Shown here: positions 48,701-57,622 of the stretch, piece by piece
Numbering within the stretch: the first letter of the stretch is position 1
How the letters are laid out: each line of letters opens with the position of its first letter
From: Chitinophagaceae bacterium
Lineage (GTDB): Bacteria > Bacteroidota > Bacteroidia > Chitinophagales > UBA10324
Direction of reading: 5' to 3'
Assembly: GCA_016704325.1 (NCBI GenBank)
Contig: JADJAG010000006.1
Span: 264,470 to 328,469, forward strand
DNA: 64,000 nt
Notes under the pieces: model-generated
The model's input: only the letters and a program-made list of their open reading frames with translations
Database searches by the model: none
Told to the model about the DNA's origin: nothing
Program-made: the position numbers and the translations under genes

Positions 48701-51700
48701 TACAATTCATTCATACATGACAACAAGTATCGCTGCACCCGGAAGTTTGATGCATTCAATGAGCATGCGCAGCTGGTTCAGTATCACGAACCATACGGAA
48801 TGATTACATCTGTTATTTATCAGGGCAGTACAGGATTGGTGAATGCTGTCTTTAATAATACAGCAATAGCTGATGTAGCATACACCGGTTTTGAGAGCGA
48901 AGAGCAGGGAGGATTCACTTATCAGGAATCAAATGTTGACAGCGAGGGTCCCTTTTCGGCTATCGCTAAAACAATTACAGGGAGCAGGTATTTTAAGCCG
49001 GGTATTGTTTCACGCGCTGTTTCATCTGCCGGTAAATATATTTTGAGCTACTGGGCAACTTCAGCGGTAAATGTTAGTGGCAGTGCATGCAGTGTCGAAA
49101 ATACTGATATCGGAGAAACGATTCATGGCTTTACCGCGTATCAGGTTTTCCTTAACTTCAGCAGTTCCGGAACCGTTACACTTAATTCCGCAGGCTTATT
49201 AGATGAATTGCGATTATATCCCGAAGCGGCTTTGGTCACATCATACAGTTATCAGCCACTTGCGGGTATTTCAGAAGTGTGTGATGCAAACAATTATATC
49301 ACCCGGTATGAGTATGATGCATTCAGCCGTTTGCAATACACGGAGGACCATTTTGGCAATGGGATGAACTTCACCGAATATCAATTGCGAACACCCGGCA
49401 ATGCTAATAGCCGCAATTATGTACGGCACGAAACCGCTGTTGTGCCGGGCATATCCAGGCAGGCATTTGAAACGGGCACATTACAAAACATACAAAGCAG
49501 AAGGGTCCTGACTTACCTGGATGGCATTGGTAGAGAAATGCAACAAGTGGAGGTTTCTCAAAGTCCCTCCGGTAAGGATATCGTTAACTTTCAGGAGTAT
49601 GATGCTTTCGGCAGACAACCACGAAGTTATCTGCCGTACAGTACTGAAATATTGCCGGGCGGGTATAAAATTTCAGCCATTGAAGACCAACATAATTTTT
49701 ACGCCACCGGCACTGATTGGGAATTTACTGACTTTGCATACGATGAAAAAACTTTCGAGGATGCTCCTTCCGGGAAAGTGATTAGAGATGCTTTTGCAGG
49801 GGAAACCTGGAAAACAGGTAATCATAATGTTCAATACAACTACCGGTCAAATTATGTAAATGAAGTACGGTTGTTCAGAATTGATCCAACTACATCAGGA
49901 TGGAAAGGTACATCATGGTATAGCGCCGGTGCGCTTCAGGTAGTTGAAACGACGGATGAGAATGACAACACGCACCTCGTCTATGTTGACAATAAGGGCA
50001 GAACGGTGCTGGAGAAGCATCCGCGGAAAATTGCCTCTGGAGAGGAAGAGAAGCAATTTGAATATATCCATACTTATTACGTGTACGATGATCTTGGACG
50101 ATTGGCAGTTGTGATTTCGCCGGAAGGATACAATCAGCTTCTTACAGGTACAAACTTTACCGTAAAAGCTACCGGTGATGTATGGAATTTCTTTTACCGC
50201 TATAACAATCGCGGTCTGATTTCGGCCGGGAAACTACCCGGAATTGACTGGAGTTACTATATCTATGATCAGTTAAATCGTCCTGTCCTTACACAAGATC
50301 CCAATCTGCGGTTTACTGGCAAATGGAGCTATTCAAAATTTGATCAGTTCGGGCGGCCTATATCTTCCGGCCTCACTGCTATCGCAGGTCAGGATGCAGA
50401 GCAGCTACAGGATCAACTGTGGATGCCGGCAGTAACCTGTAGTGAAACAAGAAGCGAATCGGCAAATGGTTATACCAATGTGGTTTTCCCAACCGAATCA
50501 TTGGAAGAGCTTGCAATAAATTATTACGATGATTATGACTTTAACGGTGATGGTACACCTGACTATGCATCCAACAATGCTGATAATGCAAGATCCAAAG
50601 AAAAACTTACGGGTCAGTTTAGTAAAATATTGGAGGAGGGAACGGCCGTTTTTGAAAAGGGGGTATTCTTCTATGACTATAAAAGCAGGGTGATCGAAAC
50701 AAAAGGAACCAACCATGATGGCGGAGAAGAAACAACATGGTTGTCTTACAATTTTGAAGGCTTGCCACTTGAACAGATTCGCATACATCAATACAGCTAT
50801 GCGCCACCGGGAGGAGGTTTGGGATTTACTACAGAACTGACACGAAAATTACGCTATGAATATGATTTTGCCGGTAGGTTAAAGAATACCTGGTTACAGG
50901 TAGACGATCAACCTGAGATCTGGATAAACAGTCTCGGTTACAATGAACTTGGCCAGGTGAAGATGCAAAGGTTGCACAATGTTTTGGTGAGCAGCGGCGC
51001 TATACCAATTCAAAAGTCAATGCAAACGATTGACTACCGCTACAATATTCGGGGATGGTTAATAGGCATCAACGATCTTGCACAGGTAAGTAAGAATGGT
51101 GACTTCTGGGCCGCTGAAATGCATTACACCGATGGACATGAATTACTGGATGCCACTGCACAATACAGCGGAAATATAGCCTGGATGGCCTGGAAGAGTT
51201 GCCGTGATGAGCGAACCAGAATGTACGGTTATGAGTATGATCCGCTCAACCGGCTGGTAAAGGCAAAATACGGTACTGCTGCCGGTCCGGGAATAACTGA
51301 AAGTGATCAGTATACTGTAGACAATTTAACGTATGATGATAATGGCAACATTCAAAGTATGAGGGTAAATGGCGCACTGGCCTATGATGAAGAAACCAAA
51401 CTTCATTCCTATGGCATTACAGATCAGCTAACCTATCAGTATGAAGGCAACCGTTTGTTGTCAGTAACCGATGCAATAGCTCTTGTTCCCTGGAATGGCA
51501 GCAATGATTTTAAGGATGTTGCCAACGCAACCGACTATAGTTATGATGTAAATGGAAGCATGACAGCAGATGCAAACAAGTCTGTTTCCATCACCTACAA
51601 TCACCTCAACCTGCCTTCACTTATTTCGAAAGCAACAGATCAGGTGAAGGTAATTTATGGAGCCGATGGTGCGAAGCGGAAAGAGGAAACTACGGAGAAT

Positions 51701-53539
51701 CTTCAAGTGAATACAACCGGTTATTTCGGTGATATCATACATGAAGAAGGAAAGCCTGCAAGAATACTATTTGATGGAGGCTACCTGCTGATTGATACGA
51801 ATGGCAATTGGATACCTTATTATTTTATAAAAGATCATTTAGGTAATACAAGGGTTGTATTTAAGGGAGAGAACCTGAATTGGCAACAGGGTGAACTGAC
51901 GTTTGAAGTAAATGAAGACGAAGAAGCAGATGCCTTTCCCGGTTTCAGGCAGGTCAGCACGGTTCGAAACAATGAGATGGCATTACAAGGGGAGAGCTCT
52001 GGTAAATTATATAACCAGGAAGGCCCGTATACAGAAATCCCCGTTTTCTCAGGTGATACTGTTCAGGTATCCGTCTATTATTATTATGAAGAGCAGGATC
52101 CGCAGAAAACGATGCCTCCTGTTAATGCAAGGCAAATTCCTCAAGCTGCAGCATTAAGCTTTGAATTGAAACCACTGCCCTTTAATCCGGCGCAGAATGA
52201 TATAGCCAATGTTCCAGGTAATAGGGTTTATGGTTTGCAGTTAAACATTGCCGGCTTGTTTGAAAATTTGATGCATAAGAAGCGGAATGCAGCTCCTGAA
52301 ATTCCAAATGATTTCTTTGATGGTGCTCCACAGGCATATTTGGAGTTATCGCTGCGGGACACCGCCGGTCAGGAAATCAACAACTGGCGCATGCTGGTAG
52401 ATACGGCCAACAATTGGAACCGCTTAACCGATTCCATAGGCGTTCATGTACCGGACACCTCACAGCAATACACACTAAGAGTAGCATTGCACAATGAAAG
52501 CGAACGCACGGTCTGGTTCGATACACTCCATGTGAATCTGGGCCAGAAGGCTGATCCTGTGGTACAGGTAAACCACTACTATCCCTTTGGCAACCTGATT
52601 GCCGACATCAGCTGGCAGGCTGAAAATGCAGATACAAACAACTATCTTTATAACGGTAAAGAGTTACATCGTTCTTTGAATTTGAATTGGCTTGATTACG
52701 GAGCCCGATGGTATGATCCTCAGGTTGGGAGATGGTGGGTGGTGGATCCTATGGCGGAGGCATATGTATCATGGTCGCCTTATAACTATGTTCTAAACAA
52801 TCCGATTATTGGAATTGATCCGAATGGTATGTTTTTTCTTGATTCAAAGGAGCGCAAAGTCGCCCGTGAAGAAGCAAATCGACGAGGGGGTAACTATGAG
52901 AAAGTTGGACATAGGACATTTAAGGTTAATTATGGTTATTCAGAATATGATCAGGAATTTAATATCAATTCAGTCGTTACTACCTATGATATCATCAGGC
53001 AAGGGGAAAGTGGAAAGACATCGGAATTAGAAAATGAGCTTAAAAACTCAGCATTTCCAATTGTCGTACCCGGAAGCAGGTTGGGTCCTCAAAATGCAAA
53101 TGATGGGATACAAGAGGTTGGAATAATTACAGATGTAGCTATAGCAATTGCAACTTTAGGAGGAGGGCCGTTGATAAAGGCGGGAATTAGCGGAGTATCA
53201 AAAGAGACAATTGAGAGAGTTAGCTCTAGGAGAGTAAATTCAGTATTGATTAATTCTAGCAAGCAATTACAAGCTAAGTTTAAGCATGCTAGTGACTTTG
53301 GTGTATTGGGAAATTACAGTAAGGCTAATGCTGGAAGGTTCAGTTCTGCCATTAATCAACATATCAATTCTGCAGGTATTCGAACAATAAATGGGACGTA
53401 CAGGGGACAATCGGTGATTCATTATCTCAACCCTAGTACTGGACTCAATGTTATTTCAAATCCTGCAGGACAGTTCATTTCTGGTTGGAGACTCAATCCA
53501 GCACAATTGCAAAATGTATTTAAACATGGAGGGTTGTAA
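45752..53539 (+). CDS. RHS-repeat polymorphic toxin with colicin D-type tRNase tip
   Basis: From ATG 45752 (MKSYLRVLILLQLLGS) the protein has 2595 residues and a signal peptide. A Bacteroidota-type N-terminal half leads to a DUF6443-like region (TYLDGIGREMQQVEV), YD/RHS repeats (YEYDPLNRLVKAKYG, NLTYDDNGNIQSM) and an RHS core ending near residue 2360 (LNWLDYGARWYDPQVGRWW, NPIIGIDPNG). The 236-residue tip ends in a colicin D-like nuclease: KFKH at 2509-2512, TYRGQSVIHYLNPSTGLNV, and ISGWRL with S2577 and W2579. The K-x-KH and S-G-W residues fit those reported for colicin D catalysis (K608, K610, H611, S677, W679, from memory), with spacing 65 against 66. Colicin D cleaves the anticodon loop of tRNA-Arg. 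No T9SS sorting domain is present, so export beyond the periplasm is unclear. A candidate immunity gene follows 3 bp later. Confidence 0.9.
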   Translation: MKSYLRVLILLQLLGSTSLQSQPVDPLNVSVIPPAPTAAALAKYALTPVSLSAGIPNIDIPLYEIAERDINLMVSLSYHGGGIKVGQIASWTGMGWSLNAGGVVTRTVMGLPDERPLAGFMHNTESISEFLNYSPIQHHEYLQSIADHQIDVQPDEFFFNFAGYAGRFVIEGVDPDGFLIIHTIPYQNFKIIAEQQLTYFKIITPDGMTYHFNNIELTRATTVCEGGGDEQIDESIKSSWYLESITGVNGTVITFDYADGTILYYATTSESRLEDPWLYCTDHDTECNTDIEIALKRLQSINFSNGTVRFFAETEREDAEYDYALSRIEVVNKQEEIIRSYHFQYDYHPIEPINCNDRECKRLMLTSITEKGKGAIELPPYEFVYDPTPLPARNSKAQDHWGFYNGALSNQTLVPAYPEEECESFNGAADGANRLPNFSFAKAAVLTGLLYPSGGTATYTYEENRFGRYQDQLGVDTFEANEIPRIDLSAFASSNGVNSTKPADTFVVNADQIVRISTSIEFGNPPCECEASVRLINSNGQVLFERGDEDAYENCLFLPAGTYYLTSEMIGSGPTAHATITTYYYELQNDTIKSVLAGGLRIKEVRLRKDTVNSSDDQVVRYSYNMAADKDRSSGFLLSTILYDYGFTTRGFSEVGGPGTTCDFQVRTSVSQVPVSTSNGNPVFYAEVTEFFGDMLPNGSAAFGKRESTFSFSPDIGVLAYPFAPPVNYGYKRGLLLEVKEYNSDNQLKLETSNKYEFDAINHAHGITGLKVAYLKNDQQFDGIEADEFTFSFYFYHSQWVHQSEQTTTEYFQDGSRFVTKKQLFHDNPAHVQPTRIITTRSDGNTEVTVRRFPLDYDVSVNGGTDAMLIALDTMINKKFMVNTLVEEYTLLLKSKNNIKPTGLNNNIANGGEILSGGIISTGNSAGFGSEALKGKVEIDTFIVAGKLVRYRLDGSNVVPDTVLVLDLGEPLLKSSFTASEVYYNSFIHDNKYRCTRKFDAFNEHAQLVQYHEPYGMITSVIYQGSTGLVNAVFNNTAIADVAYTGFESEEQGGFTYQESNVDSEGPFSAIAKTITGSRYFKPGIVSRAVSSAGKYILSYWATSAVNVSGSACSVENTDIGETIHGFTAYQVFLNFSSSGTVTLNSAGLLDELRLYPEAALVTSYSYQPLAGISEVCDANNYITRYEYDAFSRLQYTEDHFGNGMNFTEYQLRTPGNANSRNYVRHETAVVPGISRQAFETGTLQNIQSRRVLTYLDGIGREMQQVEVSQSPSGKDIVNFQEYDAFGRQPRSYLPYSTEILPGGYKISAIEDQHNFYATGTDWEFTDFAYDEKTFEDAPSGKVIRDAFAGETWKTGNHNVQYNYRSNYVNEVRLFRIDPTTSGWKGTSWYSAGALQVVETTDENDNTHLVYVDNKGRTVLEKHPRKIASGEEEKQFEYIHTYYVYDDLGRLAVVISPEGYNQLLTGTNFTVKATGDVWNFFYRYNNRGLISAGKLPGIDWSYYIYDQLNRPVLTQDPNLRFTGKWSYSKFDQFGRPISSGLTAIAGQDAEQLQDQLWMPAVTCSETRSESANGYTNVVFPTESLEELAINYYDDYDFNGDGTPDYASNNADNARSKEKLTGQFSKILEEGTAVFEKGVFFYDYKSRVIETKGTNHDGGEETTWLSYNFEGLPLEQIRIHQYSYAPPGGGLGFTTELTRKLRYEYDFAGRLKNTWLQVDDQPEIWINSLGYNELGQVKMQRLHNVLVSSGAIPIQKSMQTIDYRYNIRGWLIGINDLAQVSKNGDFWAAEMHYTDGHELLDATAQYSGNIAWMAWKSCRDERTRMYGYEYDPLNRLVKAKYGTAAGPGITESDQYTVDNLTYDDNGNIQSMRVNGALAYDEETKLHSYGITDQLTYQYEGNRLLSVTDAIALVPWNGSNDFKDVANATDYSYDVNGSMTADANKSVSITYNHLNLPSLISKATDQVKVIYGADGAKRKEETTENLQVNTTGYFGDIIHEEGKPARILFDGGYLLIDTNGNWIPYYFIKDHLGNTRVVFKGENLNWQQGELTFEVNEDEEADAFPGFRQVSTVRNNEMALQGESSGKLYNQEGPYTEIPVFSGDTVQVSVYYYYEEQDPQKTMPPVNARQIPQAAALSFELKPLPFNPAQNDIANVPGNRVYGLQLNIAGLFENLMHKKRNAAPEIPNDFFDGAPQAYLELSLRDTAGQEINNWRMLVDTANNWNRLTDSIGVHVPDTSQQYTLRVALHNESERTVWFDTLHVNLGQKADPVVQVNHYYPFGNLIADISWQAENADTNNYLYNGKELHRSLNLNWLDYGARWYDPQVGRWWVVDPMAEAYVSWSPYNYVLNNPIIGIDPNGMFFLDSKERKVAREEANRRGGNYEKVGHRTFKVNYGYSEYDQEFNINSVVTTYDIIRQGESGKTSELENELKNSAFPIVVPGSRLGPQNANDGIQEVGIITDVAIAIATLGGGPLIKAGISGVSKETIERVSSRRVNSVLINSSKQLQAKFKHASDFGVLGNYSKANAGRFSSAINQHINSAGIRTINGTYRGQSVIHYLNPSTGLNVISNPAGQFISGWRLNPAQLQNVFKHGGL

Positions 53540-53542
53540 ATT

Positions 53543-53788
53543 ATGGAAGCTAAAAAGGAGAATGAAAATGTAGCTCTAAAATTAAGCATTAACGAAGCTC
53601 TTGTGCTTATAGAATGGCTGTCTGAATTTAATAAAAAAGATAATACATGGCTTTTTGAAGATCAGGCAGAGGAGCGAGTTCTGTTTGACCTTGAATCATC
53701 ACTAGAACAAGTCTTGTCGCAAACTTTTGAAGGAAACTATTTAGATAAACTCCTAAGTGCAAGACGTGAAGTAAGAGATAAGGAATAA
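53543..53788 (+). CDS. Candidate immunity protein for the colicin D-type toxin
   Basis: An 81-residue acidic helical protein (LSINEALVLIEWLSEF, FEDQAEERVLFDLESSLEQV) starting 3 bp after the toxin stop. Small acidic proteins of this form with an INEALVL..EFL and EDQAE.RVL pattern recur next to such toxin tips as I recall. It does not resemble colicin D's own immunity protein, so the pairing is inferred from position, size and charge. It should bind and block the tRNase in the producing cell. Confidence 0.72.
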   Translation: MEAKKENENVALKLSINEALVLIEWLSEFNKKDNTWLFEDQAEERVLFDLESSLEQVLSQTFEGNYLDKLLSARREVRDKE

Positions 53789-53945
53789 CATAAAATTAAT
53801 GGAATGAAGATACTGATGGAATGTGTCCCGAGTACAACGAACAAGTGAAAAACCCATAGGCAGGACAAAACTTTAACACAAGCAGCGGGCACGAGTTTCA
53901 GTTTAACGGGGATAGTTTGGATACTGTTTGGATGTGATTATTAAT

Positions 53946-54030
53946 CCCGATTTTTTAGACATATTGATGATGAACAGTATTACCTAATCATAGTATTCAT
54001 TCAATCAACAAAATCATAGTTCAGACATCC
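53946..54030 (+). repeat. 3'-end remnant repeat 1 of the toxin/immunity array
   Basis: This stretch encodes INPDFLDILMMNSIT then TAA, and continues with TCATAGTATTCATTCAATC and ATAGTTCAGACA. It aligns with 55683-55771 (encoding ANPDLFGPIMCMNSIAWS, stop) and, for the non-coding part, 55882-55951. It looks like the copied end of one ancestral gene plus its 3' flank. The surrounding 53789-54063 has no intact gene. Confidence 0.75.
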
Positions 54031-54063
54031 CTTAGGCAAATCCTCAGTTTTAAAAGGAACTAG

Positions 54064-54267
54064 ATGAAGTACCAAGGAATGACAGTAAATGAAAGGCTTT
54101 ATTTAAGCGGCAAATTAGACGATTTTGATAAGGCTGTTGCTCAGAAGAATACTACGGAGATTATTAAAATCTTAATAGCAGTCGAACTTACAGAAAGTTC
54201 TATTGATGAAATTTTACAATATTTGAAATTGAAGGAAAGTAAAAAAGAAAATGGCTTGGAGGCCTAG
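54064..54267 (+). CDS. Small immunity-like protein
   Basis: A 67-residue protein, MKYQGMTVNERLYLSGKLDD, then FDKAVAQKNTTEIIKILIAV and ELTESSIDEIL. A family with this MKY.GMTVNERLY start is, as I recall, common next to polymorphic toxins in many phyla and is treated as immunity. It begins about 35 bp after a copied 3'-end repeat. No cognate toxin tip lies directly upstream, so it is likely a retained orphan immunity gene. Confidence 0.65.
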   Translation: MKYQGMTVNERLYLSGKLDDFDKAVAQKNTTEIIKILIAVELTESSIDEILQYLKLKESKKENGLEA

Positions 54268-54327
54268 TCACGTTCTGGTTTATTGCCTGGCATTTTACAC
54301 CGCCTCCATGGTCTATGCTGAGAGGTT

Positions 54328-54537
54328 TTGAGGGAGAGGTATCGGGACACGGCGGTGGTATTAGGGCATGATTTAGGAGGAAAAGCTTACGGATGTGTAA
54401 TAACACCTCATTTGCAAGTTTATAATAAAAACTTTGTTGGTGGTGTTCAAAAAAGTGTATCAAGGGCAAGTAAAGAAGCAATACCCATGACGCAAAAAGA
54501 CATGCATTTAGTAAGGAAATATCTAAAAGGTCAATAG
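54328..54537 (+). pseudogene. Orphan toxin-tip fragment
   Basis: A frame starting around 54350 encodes LGHDLGGKAYGCVITPHLQV followed by YNKNFVGGVQKSVSRASKEA and MTQKDMHLVRKYLKGQ. The GHD..G, PH and final P.T..D...VRKYL are the type of ending seen in polymorphic toxin tips. There is no upstream RHS core or signal sequence. REP-like sequence (54292-54355) overlaps its left edge. The next gene's ATG directly follows the TAG stop, preserving a toxin-then-immunity pair. I read it as a displaced tip; the toxin activity is not recognised. Confidence 0.65.
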
Positions 54538-54918
54538 ATGATAATTAATTCAGATAAAATAGAGTTATTTCAAAACTTATCCCAATTTGATTTTGATAAA
54601 ATCAAATTTGATTTTCATAACGATTTTAATTGTGTGAAAGTCAAATTTCATAACAATATTTTGCTGCTACTTTTTCAAAGTATTGTAAGCAAATTTATTG
54701 TTTCGCTTAGTTTTCAGAAAACCACGTTGACATTTTTTGAATTCGAATGTAGAGAGGCAGTTGAAACTTTAACAATTGACAATTTATATAGAGGAAGATT
54801 TGAGAACGATGGAAAGCTAATAGAATTTGAAAATAATAGAGGCTATTTTTATTTGGAATTTTATGAAGGACAAAAAATCGAATTTTGGAGTGAATCTCTA
54901 GTTGTAGTAAAGGAATAG
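54538..54918 (+). CDS. Putative immunity protein paired with the orphan tip
   Basis: A 126-residue AT-rich gene starting immediately after the tip fragment's stop. The protein is Phe/Asn/Asp-rich with alternating strands (FNCVKVKFHNNILLLLF, RGYFYLEFYEGQKIEFW). No signal peptide. I do not recognise a family. Position and size suggest an immunity protein; the AT-rich base composition differs from the RHS gene and suggests transfer. Confidence 0.6.
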   Translation: MIINSDKIELFQNLSQFDFDKIKFDFHNDFNCVKVKFHNNILLLLFQSIVSKFIVSLSFQKTTLTFFEFECREAVETLTIDNLYRGRFENDGKLIEFENNRGYFYLEFYEGQKIEFWSESLVVVKE

Positions 54919-55042
54919 GATAGGATGGCTCTGAAACAAGAGCTAGTATTTTAAGTGCGGAAGAGCTCTTTCTAAAGGTTACCTTCCTTATTTGACAATT
55001 TGCGACGAAATATTGATAGTTAATCCTAATGGTGAATAGTAA

Positions 55043-55156
55043 GGCATAACAATTCCCTTTCTGCGAGATAGAACTGAACGTGGCAACATACCATATGAGG
55101 GACCCAGACACCCATTAAGACCTTCAAAAAGAATTAACTATGGACAGTTTTATTGA
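55043..55156 (+). pseudogene. Second orphan toxin-tail fragment
   Basis: A short open stretch encodes FLRDRTERGNIPYEGPRHPL and RPSKRINYGQFY, ending TGA at 55154-55156. Its end overlaps the start of the next gene (55140), as toxin and immunity genes often do. There is no start codon or upstream domain. Toxin origin is inferred from position; 54919-55042 shows nothing else supportable. Confidence 0.5.
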
Positions 55157-55565
55157 ATCTGTTAGATCTGAGATTGAAAGTCTAAATCTTTCAATTGTGT
55201 CAATTGAAGATAATGAAGCAGCATGCTTCTATGATGTATTGAAACACAAATTCAGACTTGACTATACTAGTTTGTTTGTTTGGAGTGAGTTGAACCGGTT
55301 TTCTGATTTTAGTTATGGAGAATCGGTCAACTGGGAGGTGTTGATTCAAGAATTAATGAATGATTTTAATTCTGAACTATTTCTTTGCATTACTAATGAA
55401 GAATTTTATCCCTGGCCAATTCTAAAAGGTAAGAAGGGAGAAATAGTTGAACTCATTGGTTCTTTGCCCTTTTTTGAATATTTTGTTTTTGATTCAAATT
55501 TTGAAGAATTATTGTTTGATACGCATGATAATTTCTTCAGGAAAGTAAGAATAATCAAAGCATAA
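55140..55565 (+). CDS. Putative immunity protein, third in the array
   Basis: A 141-residue acidic protein (MDSFIESVRSEIESLNLSIV, LFLCITNEEFYPWPILKG, LPFFEYFVFDSN) with no signal peptide. The form, low pI and aromatic/acidic mix resemble CDI/polymorphic-toxin immunity proteins, but I cannot name a family. It overlaps the preceding toxin-tail fragment by 17 bp. Confidence 0.6.
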   Translation: MDSFIESVRSEIESLNLSIVSIEDNEAACFYDVLKHKFRLDYTSLFVWSELNRFSDFSYGESVNWEVLIQELMNDFNSELFLCITNEEFYPWPILKGKKGEIVELIGSLPFFEYFVFDSNFEELLFDTHDNFFRKVRIIKA

Positions 55566-55682
55566 GCATTGCGCCATCTATTATCTGCAAAGAAAGCACG
55601 AAGGCATTCAATAATTCGATTGTCGTCTTAGAATCAGAGGTATGGCTGAAAATCCTAAAGCTTATTTGGATGAGATTGCAAA

Positions 55683-55771
55683 CCCGGATTTATTTGGACC
55701 AATAATGTGTATGAATAGTATTGCCTGGTCATAGCATTCATTCAATCAACAAAGTCATAGTTCAGACAACT
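55683..55771 (+). repeat. 3'-end remnant repeat 2 of the toxin/immunity array
   Basis: Encodes ANPDLFGPIMCMNSIAWS then TAG, preceded by MAENPKAYLDEI from an ATG at 55642. It continues TCATAGCATTCATTCAATC and TCATAGTTCAGACAAC. It is the clearest copy of the repeat at 53946. Confidence 0.75.
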
Positions 55772-55881
55772 TCCAAACTAGCACACAAGCGATGTATCGG
55801 CAATTTTTGCCAAAGTATGTTATAAGCGATTATTTGCAACAATGCTATATTTTAAAAAGCAAGTAGAGGGGGTAAATACGG

Positions 55882-55951
55882 GCAATGACTATTCGTACCT
55901 GATCATAGCATTCATTCATTCAATCAACAAAAATCATAGTTCTGATAACTT
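55882..55951 (+). repeat. 3'-end remnant repeat 3 of the toxin/immunity array
   Basis: GACTATTCGTACCTGATCAT, then AGCATTCATTCATTCAATC and ATCATAGTTCTGATAACTTG match the second half of repeats 1 and 2. The coding part is lost. The remaining 55952-56119 has no feature I can support. Confidence 0.65.
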
Positions 55952-56119
55952 GTTTTCAGCACCAATTAAAGGTCTATACTGGTAAAACCTTTTCTTATTG
56001 ATGGAAAATCAGATAACTTCAACCTCACGTCCAATTTATCCACCTGGTCAGTCTACTTTTTCTGACGATTTGCAGTTCTCAAAAGTGTGCCTATTAGTGT
56101 GAAAACCCTGTACCTTACT

Positions 56120-57622
56120 ATGATAAAACAAGCGCTGTTTATTTCAATTATGACTTGCTGCTGCATGGGAGCTTTGGCACAGGCTGGAAGCCTCGACCTT
56201 ACTTTTAATTCCGTAGGCTATGATCTTAACTTCACAAATCATTATTCGCAGGCATTTTCTGTCCTGATCCAGCCAGATGGAAAAATGGTAGCTGCCGGCA
56301 ATCATACTGATGGTAATTTTGACTTTGCTGCTTCCCGATATAACCCTGACGGATCTCCTGACATCTCCTTCGCGAACAATGGAAATTTCCTGGAATCAAT
56401 AGGAGGAGATGATTGGTGCTATTCAGTTTTATTGCAACCGGATGGCAGACTTATTATGACAGGCACCTCAGGTGAAAGGATTGCCGTAGTCCGGTTGCTT
56501 ACTGACGGTACGTTGGATTCATCCTTTTCAGTCAACGGCATCCTGACAATAAAAATTGATAATAAACCTTCAGAAGGGCGCTGTGCTGCGCTTCAACCCG
56601 ATGGGAAAATTTTAGTAGGGGGACAAGACGATGAGGATGAAATTGTAGTGATACGCATAGCAAGTGATGGCATTATTGATTCGTCATTTGGCGTAAATGG
56701 CGTCGCTTATAGTGGAGTAACAGGAAGCCCGAGTTTCTGTAATTCAATAACTATAGACCATGATGGAAAAATTGTCGCTGCCGGATATGCAACTAATAAT
56801 ATGGTGTTGATACGGTTTAATGAGGAAGGATTTGCTGACAATACCTTCGACAGTGATGGCATCATTATTCTCGACTATGACAATTTTATTCATGAAGCGC
56901 TTAATTCAGTCCTCGTTCAACCTGATGATAAAATTCTGGTCGGCGGAAGCGCACTGAACGATTTTCTGTTGCTGCGATTCAATGAGGACGGATCAGCAGA
57001 CACCACCTTTAGCCAGGATGGGGTGAAGATGCTTGATATCAACGGAGGCCAGGATTTTATTCACGGTATTGCTTTGCAAGCCGATGGAAAAATTGTGGCT
57101 ACCGGAAAAAGTGAAGATAATCTGGCATTGATGAGATTGGAGGAAGACGGTTCGTTGGATAATAGTTTTGGAAATGGCGGTGGCGTGCTCACATCAGTAC
57201 CTAATTCCAACGCAACAAAGGGTAATGCCATCGCTTTGCAGGAAGATGGAAAAATTGTCGTTGCCGGCGCAGTGGACAGTGGAGATTTTAAGTTTACTGT
57301 CTTTCGTTATTTATCTGACTTTGCTACAGGATCATTTTTTCCGGAAGAGCAAGCAATTAATAACACAAACTTTCAATTGGAGATCGTTCCAAATCCCCTT
57401 GCAACATCCGCTACCATCCGATTTCATCTAGGGAAAAACTCGATGGTTAAAATTGAACTTTTGAATGTTTATGGTGCAAAAATCAAGACTATTATCGAAA
57501 AAGATTTTTCTGAAGGAAATCACCTGATCGAATTCAGGAAAGGTGATTTACCGGGCGGAGTTTACTTTCTTAAATTAAGTACTCAATCACTTTTCTCAAC
57601 CGGAAAAATGATAATTCGGTAA
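56120..57622 (+). CDS. Delta-60 repeat propeller protein with T9SS sorting domain
   Basis: From ATG 56120 it is 500 residues with a signal peptide (ending GALAQ); a GTG at 56087 is in frame but less likely. Residues about 25-405 hold delta-60 repeats, recurring VLIQPDGKMVAAG and RYNPDGSPDISFANNG motifs every 50-60 residues. A type A T9SS sorting domain follows (about 425-500: EIVPNPLATSATIRF, LLNVYGAKIKT, GGVYFLKL, GKMIIR). It is probably a surface propeller of structural or binding role. Confidence 0.88.
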   Translation: MIKQALFISIMTCCCMGALAQAGSLDLTFNSVGYDLNFTNHYSQAFSVLIQPDGKMVAAGNHTDGNFDFAASRYNPDGSPDISFANNGNFLESIGGDDWCYSVLLQPDGRLIMTGTSGERIAVVRLLTDGTLDSSFSVNGILTIKIDNKPSEGRCAALQPDGKILVGGQDDEDEIVVIRIASDGIIDSSFGVNGVAYSGVTGSPSFCNSITIDHDGKIVAAGYATNNMVLIRFNEEGFADNTFDSDGIIILDYDNFIHEALNSVLVQPDDKILVGGSALNDFLLLRFNEDGSADTTFSQDGVKMLDINGGQDFIHGIALQADGKIVATGKSEDNLALMRLEEDGSLDNSFGNGGGVLTSVPNSNATKGNAIALQEDGKIVVAGAVDSGDFKFTVFRYLSDFATGSFFPEEQAINNTNFQLEIVPNPLATSATIRFHLGKNSMVKIELLNVYGAKIKTIIEKDFSEGNHLIEFRKGDLPGGVYFLKLSTQSLFSTGKMIIR

